From: Limnephilus marmoratus | Taxonomy: Eukaryota; Arthropoda; Insecta; Trichoptera; Limnephilidae | Assembly: GCA_917880885.1 (NCBI GenBank) | Contig: OU862919.1 | Span: 12,666,001-12,730,000, forward strand | Reading direction: 5' to 3' | Length of the DNA: 64,000 bases | Part shown: positions 58,156 through 64,000 of the stretch, piece by piece | Position numbering within the stretch: the first letter of the stretch is position 1 | Layout: every line of letters starts with the position of its first letter | Notes under the pieces: generated by a model | Database searches by the model: none | What the model was told of the DNA's origin: nothing | Seen by the model: the letters and a program-made list of their open reading frames with translations, nothing else | Position numbers and translations under genes: made by a program

Positions 58156-58827
58156 GTCTGTCAAAAAAGAGTAGAAAATATATGAGGGCGCCACTGTTGA
58201 TCAAATGGCAATACTAAACACATAACTCATGGTGTTAAAGTAAAGCTGTGTAACCTACATTTTCAAAAAAAATTAAAAAGGCATAATAGTGGAAAAAATA
58301 TTTTTTCATTGCAGTATAGTGATACCCGCCGATCTCAAAATGAGAATTGAATATAGGTATATTATTATTATACCTTTGCAATTTTGTGTTAACAGAATGA
58401 AGAATAACTATAATGTAATAAAATATAAAGCACAGGTTAGAAATTGCTCACATTTATTTGATACTAGATAAAGTAATTAGCGTTGCCTGGGCTTTAGATC
58501 ATGTCTCTAATTTTAGATCTGAATATATTTAACTCATTCAGATCTAAAAGTAGTTTAACTAAACTCACCATTAGTGATTCTTCCTTTCTACATATATATT
58601 GTTAAATTCAAATTTATGTTAAATTAAATTAAAACAAATCGCTTTATTAATCACCTTTTAATAAAATTTATGTCATGAAGAAAAAATGTTTTTTAAAATG
58701 TGGTTTACTGTATTCTACACATTCAGTGTCATTGCACTTCAAAAAATATTTGACAGTTAAATTGGTGTTGCCAGTCTACAAATTTAGTAGTTCCAGTTTT
58801 TATATTTTCTACTCTATTTTGACAGAC
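58156..58827. mobile_element. 672-bp TIR element, GTCTGTCAAA family
   Basis: Inverted ends GTCTGTCAAAAAAGAGTAGA... (58156-58182) and its reverse at 58801-58827, with one or two mismatches, flanked by TA on both sides. The interior is AT-rich and non-coding. TA duplication fits Tc1/mariner. Confidence 0.7.
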
Positions 58828-59793
58828 TATATGTAGCTTATTTTATTTTATTTTAAGCAGTTATGTAGCTGTATCGATAGTCTATCCACATATTATATTC
58901 TAAACATAATGCAGTGTTTACACGCTACATGAGATGCAGTGTTTTGCCTTCAATGCTAAGTAGGTACCAGGTAATGGGCTAGTCATGATCACATTATCTG
59001 CGGAAGTATTGTCAGGTGTTACGTCGCATTAATAATGCATCACCCCCACTAGGCTTGCAAACACGTGCTCCGTGTTGTTTCAACAAAGGATAAGGAAATT
59101 GTTTAAACAAGGCCGGGAAAATATTATCTGCCTTAAGTGGAAGCGAAGTAGTTGTACCTGGCTAAATATATTTTTCTTGCACTTAAATCGTTTCGCGTTC
59201 CCACTTCATTCTTAAGACAGCGTTTAGGATAGCCCCCCGGTGTCCATCATCAGGGCAAAGTTCCTTGATAGTAAAAAAGCTTAATACGGCTTTAAAAATC
59301 ATAAGTCATGTCACCAGACGACACTTTAACAAAATACGAAAGGAAAATCGTCGCTCACACTATAACACCGCGTATCTAAAAAAAACACGTTTTTTTGGTT
59401 TTCTTTTAAAACTACGCATGCGTCATGGTTTGAATCAACACACAAATATTTTGACTGATGACAGCTCCTTTTATATAAAGTTTTGTAACAAAATAATAGC
59501 AGTAAATATTTATACAAAAGGTTTATTTATTAGAATAAAATTATTATAATTTTTTAAATCTCTCTCTTTTTAAATTTTATTTTTGTTTTATTATTTGAAG
59601 CAAGTAAAATAAAATATTACATATTTTTAGCGTAAGAACAAAGCTTATCTCATTATTTCTCAGACTTTTTGTGATTTACACCACAAATGTCATTTAAAAT
59701 ACCTATCCATATGTTTTTAATGAAAAAAATACTTCTCCAAATAATTGATCCAGTTGATCCTTTTTTTCAAAGATATGCTATTTTTTTTATCTA
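58828..59793. other. Unassigned DNA
   Basis: No gene supported. The 94-codon frame at 59265-59549 is basic and featureless. Confidence 0.4.
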
Positions 59794-60222
59794 TTAAGGC
59801 TCTGCAACCGGGCCCGAAAAGAAGAAGATGGAGAGATACGAAATTACGTATGTTAGAGGAGAGCGCTAACATTTGCAGCGACAAAATCGATGCGAAAATT
59901 GCGAAAATGTTTAATAAAACACGACTCGTTTAAAATAGAGCAAAAATCTTGCGGGCATTATCTTAAACAGCATTAAAGAAACACTGTGCATTTTTTCATA
60001 CATATAACTTGTAAAATAACTGAAACAAACGTGTTAATAATAATTTTTGGAGCATACTTTGCGATTTTTTTCTATCGAGGGAATTTTATATAATTTGCAT
60101 TTCGGCGCGGGCAAAGTCTAGATATTATCTTCAAGAATAACATATATTTTTTTAAGAGCTTTAAAACTAACCGTGTTTATGGGAAATATGTAATAAATCG
60201 GTATAAATCCGGGTTGCGGGCT
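59794..60222 (+). repeat. 400-bp repeat with conserved 45-codon frame, copy 2
   Basis: Same as 34845-35246. The frame PGPKRRRWRDTKLRMLEESA ... KIAKMFNKTRLV ends with TAA at about 59931-59933. It is preceded by TTTTTTTTATCTATTAAG, which looks like a polypyrimidine tract and splice acceptor. This copy also has a short insertion (CAGCATTAAAGAAACACTGT) relative to copy 1. Confidence 0.55.
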
Positions 60223-60410
60223 CTTAAACTAAACGATTTTTAGCTCCTCCGATGAGTTCCTGAGATACGCGATGTTAAAACGTGAGCGACAAAATACTTG
60301 TGCGAATTTTTAAGTGGCTGTAGCGACATGCTCACGATAAACTAAAATAAACATAATCCAACCAGGTGAGGAGATGGGCGTATGTGAATCCAGCAGAAGA
60401 GGAATTGTAT

Positions 60411-60681
60411 TTTTTTACATTATCTCCACGCAGGAGGCCCTGAGGGTTTGTTTTTCCTCAGGGCCTATGTCTTCTTTGGGAATGGTGTATGGAGGGTCTT
60501 TTTAGGAAAAGGAAGGAGAGGAAGTTCTGGAAAGGAAAGGTTGGAAGGGTGGGTGAGAATCTGGGGTCAATGTGCTCAGAAGTGATGAACGTTTGAATCC
60601 ATCTTTCCCAACTGCGGCACAAGGGTGCGTTGGGTCAAGAGAGTCCGGGTGGAGAGGTCAAAAGGTCTCCCTCAACTAGAG
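60411..60681 (-). repeat. LINE-tail repeat, copy 3
   Basis: Begins TTTTTTTACATTATCTCCACG and shares the hairpin-bearing terminus with 12813, 27146 and 45095. The rest matches the longer body of the 27146 copy (GGGTGGGTGAGAATCTGGGG...). Confidence 0.55.
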
Positions 60682-60881
60682 ACGCAGAAGTTATCCAGAC
60701 GCAAAATTTTTATTTGGCTTCTGGATAACAGTAAAATTCCCACTGGACTATTAATTAATTAATTTTATCATAGGTTTTGTAGCCGAGTGATCCAAAAATC
60801 ATTTTTAGGACAAAAGTATGAGTAGGGAGAATTCAAATATTGTCAGGTTATTCGTTATAGTACATGCCAAACAATGATACC

Positions 60882-61105
60882 TGTTAAATACAGACTCGAG
60901 TGTAGGCGAGGTTATTTATAAATAATGCGCGTATTGGCGATATGGATATTTATTATAGTAATGGCTATAAATACGTCCTAACTAACGTGTTGGCGGTTGG
61001 AAAAAGAGAGTGAGGAGAGGCCTGCATCTCCTTTTATATGCGGGATCACCTGTCTCGCTCTTGTATGGCCGGAAACAGGTGTGCCACCCTAAAACCTCTC
61101 TCACA
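60882..61105 (-). repeat. 3' LTR of the Gypsy element
   Basis: A 224-bp segment with TGT...ACA ends (minus strand TGTGAGAGAGG ... GTATTTAACA), directly following a purine-rich tract GTAGGGGAGGA (61106-61116) that serves as plus-strand primer. The minus strand contains CATATAAAAGG (TATA box-like) and AATAAA (polyadenylation-like), as expected of an LTR. Confidence 0.75.
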
Positions 61106-61299
61106 TCCTCCCCTACTTAAACGGGAGAATCCTGGCTACATAAGTGATACCTATAGCTACATATTTCATACAATATATTTTATATTTCATATTTCACATT
61201 TAAAATTAACACATTACATTTAAAATTAACAAAACATTTGTTTTTGTTCTTTCTGTTTCCCTTCTGTCCATTTCTGTCCATTTCGACTGCGAAGTGCTG
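61106..61299 (-). other. Polypurine tract and 3' untranslated region
   Basis: The short stretch between the pol stop and LTR. No env-like frame fits here, so this element has only gag-pol type genes in the visible part. Confidence 0.6.
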
Positions 61300-64000
61300 T
61301 CACCTGGGCCGAAGCCTTCCTTGCCATGGGTTAGACCTGAAACATGGAGAAACAGAATTAGAGACACTTCTATTACGTAACATACCGGAGAGATCTAATT
61401 CGTCCGTCGACAATTCCAACGTGTCAGACGCGAATTCCTGGTTATCTTCCTCCTGCCATGAAACATGTAATTCCTTTAGCTGGTCTAAATGTCTTTTCCA
61501 CACCATATTAGACTTGTTAATTTTTATGAAATATATTTTACTACCTTTTTTATCCACAATAACCCCAGGGACCCATAACCTATTACCCTGAGATCTGAAA
61601 TCTCTAGTCATTACTTTCTGACCTATATTAAAACCTGATTTAACTCTACCCTTATATTGTCTTTTCTGATTGTTTTGGCTCTGAGTAACCTTTTTTATTA
61701 CTTTGTTTCGTCGAGTAGAACCTGAACTACCCGTTCTATCCTCAATTTTCCTTGGAATCAGAGAGTCAAATACTGTTCTAATTTTTCTACCCATTAATAA
61801 TACAGATGGCTCACATCCTGTTGTTGCGTGAACTGTATTCCTATAGTCTGCTAAAAAGTTACCTAACTTTTCTTTATAATCTGAAGGAAATCCATTATGT
61901 TTACAAATTTTTTTAAGGAAATTTTTACAAGTCTTTACTGTAACTTCAGCTTGCCCGTTGCTACTAGGGTGATTGACTGGACTAGTGATATGTTCTATCC
62001 CATTTTTCTTACAAAAATTTTCAAAATCCTCAGAACAAAAACACGTACCATTATCACTAACTAAAGTTGCAGGAAAACCAAATTGCGAAAATAATCTATA
62101 AAGTATTTCGATATTTTCTTTTGAAGACAGACTGTTTACTTCCAGACACTCAATCCACTTTGAAGAAGAGTCTACCACCACTAAAAAATTTTTGTTATAC
62201 AAACTACCATGATCAATATGTACCCTGAACCATACTTCAGGTTCATATGGCCACACTGCTAAAGAACTCTTTTGTGATTCTGGTTTAATTTCTAAACAAT
62301 CTCTACAATTTTCCGTTATTTTCTCCAAATCTTGATTAATTTTTGGCCACCAGACAAAGCTTTTTGCAATACCTTTAGTCTTAAAAACCCCTAAGTGAGA
62401 TCTATGTAACATCTTTAAAACCTCTTGTCTTAAAGACTCAGGTACAACAACCCTATGTTGATATAAAACACACCCATTTATCAAAGACAATTCTAACCTT
62501 TTTTCCCAAAAAATTCTAATAAAGTTACCACTTTGTGCCTTTTTTACTGATGCTGGCCAACCTTCGATAAGAAAATTTTTTACTTGACCTAACACATCAT
62601 CCTTTTCGGTTTCGCTTTTTATCACGTCTAAAGACAAATTAAACCCATTATTCTCGAAATAATTAATGTAATCAGACTCTATCTCATCTTCACAGCTAAC
62701 CTTTTCAATCGGACACCTGCTCAGAAAGTCTGAACAATTATTTTTCGATTTTACATATTCAATTTTAAAATTAAACGAACCTAACATAATAGCATATCTC
62801 TGTAACCTTGACGCGGCAATCTTAGGTACTTCTTTATTTTCACCTAAAATTCTCACTAACGGCTGATTATCCACAGCTAAAATAAATTCTCTGCCGTACA
62901 AATATTGATAAAACTTCTTAATTCCAAAAATAATTGCTGTTGCTTCAATATCTAGAATAGAATAATTCTTTTCCGCTTTAGTTAAAGTTCTGCTTGCGAA
63001 CCCAATCGGTCTTTCTACGCCATTTTGAAACCTATGAAGTAATGTTGCTGCTACCCCATTAAAACTACCATCTGTGACAAGTTTCACAGGTATATTTTCG
63101 TCAAAATGCGTTAAAATCCTATCCGAAGTTAATATTCTTTTAATTATCGCAAAACTATTTTCTTGTTCCGTACCCCATTGAAACTTAACATCTTTTTTAA
63201 GTAATTCGTATAATGGTGACAATATATTTGCCATATTTGGAATAAAATTACGATAATAACTAATCATACCTAATAAACTTCTTAAATTATTTAAATCACT
63301 AGGTGCTGGTGCATTTAAAATGGCTTCTTTATTCCGTTCACACGGTTGAATCCCTTGTTCACTTATTTTATAACCTAAAAACTCAATAACTTTTAAATTG
63401 AATTCACACTTGTCACTATTCACTGTTAGATTACAATGTTTCAACCTTTCTAACACGACACATACGTTTTTCTCTAAATCGTCTTCGTCTTCCCCTATCA
63501 CGATAATATCATCCAAATAAAACGTCATGTTCTGTAATCCTGACAAACAATTTGCCATTGCCTTTGCAAATATAGCTGGCGCGGGAGATAACCCGTACAC
63601 TAACCGCTTATACTGAAACAATCCTAAATGGGTATTGATTGTTGTAAAACGCCTACACTCCTTTTTTAAAACAAATTGACTATACGCCGATTTAAGATCG
63701 ATTTTTGCAAAAACTTTCCCACCATTTACTTTCGTTAATAGCTCCTCTATCCTAGGTAATGGATATTTGTCAACTAATAACTGATTATTCACTGTCGATT
63801 TATAATCACCACATAATCTAATACTACCGTTTTTCTTAATTACTGGAACAATTGGACTTGCAAACTCACTAAACTGGACTTGTTCTATAATACCGTCTGA
63901 CAGTAAACTATCTAACTCCCTTTCGACTTTTTCTTTCAAAGCGAACGGCATAACTCTGTGATTACGAAATATCGGAATAGCGGTCTCTTTTAAAGTTAAA
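61300..64000 (-). CDS. Ty3/Gypsy pol polyprotein, partial
   Basis: The open frame enters from the right edge (AIPIFRNHRVMPFALKEKVE) and ends at 61300; about 900 codons are visible. Reverse transcriptase: IRLCGDYKSTVN, FAKIDLKSAYSQF and the catalytic YLDDIIV. RNase H: KLVTDGSFNGVAATLL, LDIEATA and AVDNQPL. Integrase: an H-x2-H (HRSH) and C-x2-C (CRDC) zinc finger, then HIDHG, SDNGTCF and NGQAEV, giving the D,D,E triad. The C-terminus resembles the WKRHLDQL module of K02A2.6-like Gypsy elements. No stop or frameshift in this part. It copies and integrates the element's DNA. Gag, protease and the 5' LTR would lie beyond 64000, so whether the element is complete is unknown. Confidence 0.92.
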   Translation of the reverse strand, partial: LTLKETAIPIFRNHRVMPFALKEKVERELDSLLSDGIIEQVQFSEFASPIVPVIKKNGSIRLCGDYKSTVNNQLLVDKYPLPRIEELLTKVNGGKVFAKIDLKSAYSQFVLKKECRRFTTINTHLGLFQYKRLVYGLSPAPAIFAKAMANCLSGLQNMTFYLDDIIVIGEDEDDLEKNVCVVLERLKHCNLTVNSDKCEFNLKVIEFLGYKISEQGIQPCERNKEAILNAPAPSDLNNLRSLLGMISYYRNFIPNMANILSPLYELLKKDVKFQWGTEQENSFAIIKRILTSDRILTHFDENIPVKLVTDGSFNGVAATLLHRFQNGVERPIGFASRTLTKAEKNYSILDIEATAIIFGIKKFYQYLYGREFILAVDNQPLVRILGENKEVPKIAASRLQRYAIMLGSFNFKIEYVKSKNNCSDFLSRCPIEKVSCEDEIESDYINYFENNGFNLSLDVIKSETEKDDVLGQVKNFLIEGWPASVKKAQSGNFIRIFWEKRLELSLINGCVLYQHRVVVPESLRQEVLKMLHRSHLGVFKTKGIAKSFVWWPKINQDLEKITENCRDCLEIKPESQKSSLAVWPYEPEVWFRVHIDHGSLYNKNFLVVVDSSSKWIECLEVNSLSSKENIEILYRLFSQFGFPATLVSDNGTCFCSEDFENFCKKNGIEHITSPVNHPSSNGQAEVTVKTCKNFLKKICKHNGFPSDYKEKLGNFLADYRNTVHATTGCEPSVLLMGRKIRTVFDSLIPRKIEDRTGSSGSTRRNKVIKKVTQSQNNQKRQYKGRVKSGFNIGQKVMTRDFRSQGNRLWVPGVIVDKKGSKIYFIKINKSNMVWKRHLDQLKELHVSWQEEDNQEFASDTLELSTDELDLSGMLRNRSVSNSVSPCFRSNPWQGRLRPR

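Overview
This is an AT-rich, gene-poor stretch of an animal nuclear genome, most likely an arthropod and probably an insect. The evidence is the mix of mobile elements (Helitrons with TC...CTAG ends, hAT, PIF/Harbinger-like and Tc1-like DNA elements, a Penelope-like element, CR1/Jockey-type non-LTR elements, a Ty3/Gypsy element), one spliced GC-rich coding exon, spliceosomal-type introns, and no bacterial-style operons. The species cannot be fixed from the sequence alone.

Only one convincing host-gene piece was found: a 113-bp exon on the + strand (18122-18234) that starts a RING-finger (probably TRIM-type) protein and stops two cysteines into the RING. No following exon was recognised, so much of the window may be intron. 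Nearly all LINE pieces and the Gypsy element lie antisense to that exon.

Layout. 0-5 kb: remnant of a multicopy arthropod protein family, then AT-rich DNA. 5-14 kb: two hAT elements with perfect 8-bp target duplications, tRNA-derived SINEs, MITEs with TAA/GTA duplications, two Helitron-like elements and a Penelope-type terminal relic. 14-28 kb: mostly unassigned DNA, the RING exon, antisense LINE fragments, a 160-bp x 3 tandem array and a 409-bp MITE. 28.5-31.6 kb: an Academ-like DNA transposon (long TIRs, 3-bp duplication, XPG-like nuclease region, eight-cysteine motif), broken by frameshifts. 31.7-33.4 kb: two Helitrons carrying long G-rich minisatellites. 34-43 kb: a repeat family with a conserved 45-codon reading frame, a probable LTR end with primer-binding site, two head-to-head Tc1-like copies (one split by a LINE), and a Penelope-like element with a GIY-YIG domain between inverted repeats. 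44-50 kb: a hAT MITE and an apparently full-length antisense LINE with two open reading frames. 50-58 kb: a sense LINE broken by one frameshift, apparently inserted into an older LINE-tail repeat, followed by another antisense LINE. 59.8-64 kb: the second copy of the 45-codon repeat, then the 3' LTR and pol of a Ty3/Gypsy element that runs off the right edge.

The coding sequences are almost all for self-mobilisation (endonuclease, reverse transcriptase, integrase, transposase). The most unusual items are the Academ-like element, the Penelope-like fragment with hammerhead-like ends, the almost intact LINE with an altered endonuclease motif, and the repeat with a conserved reading frame.
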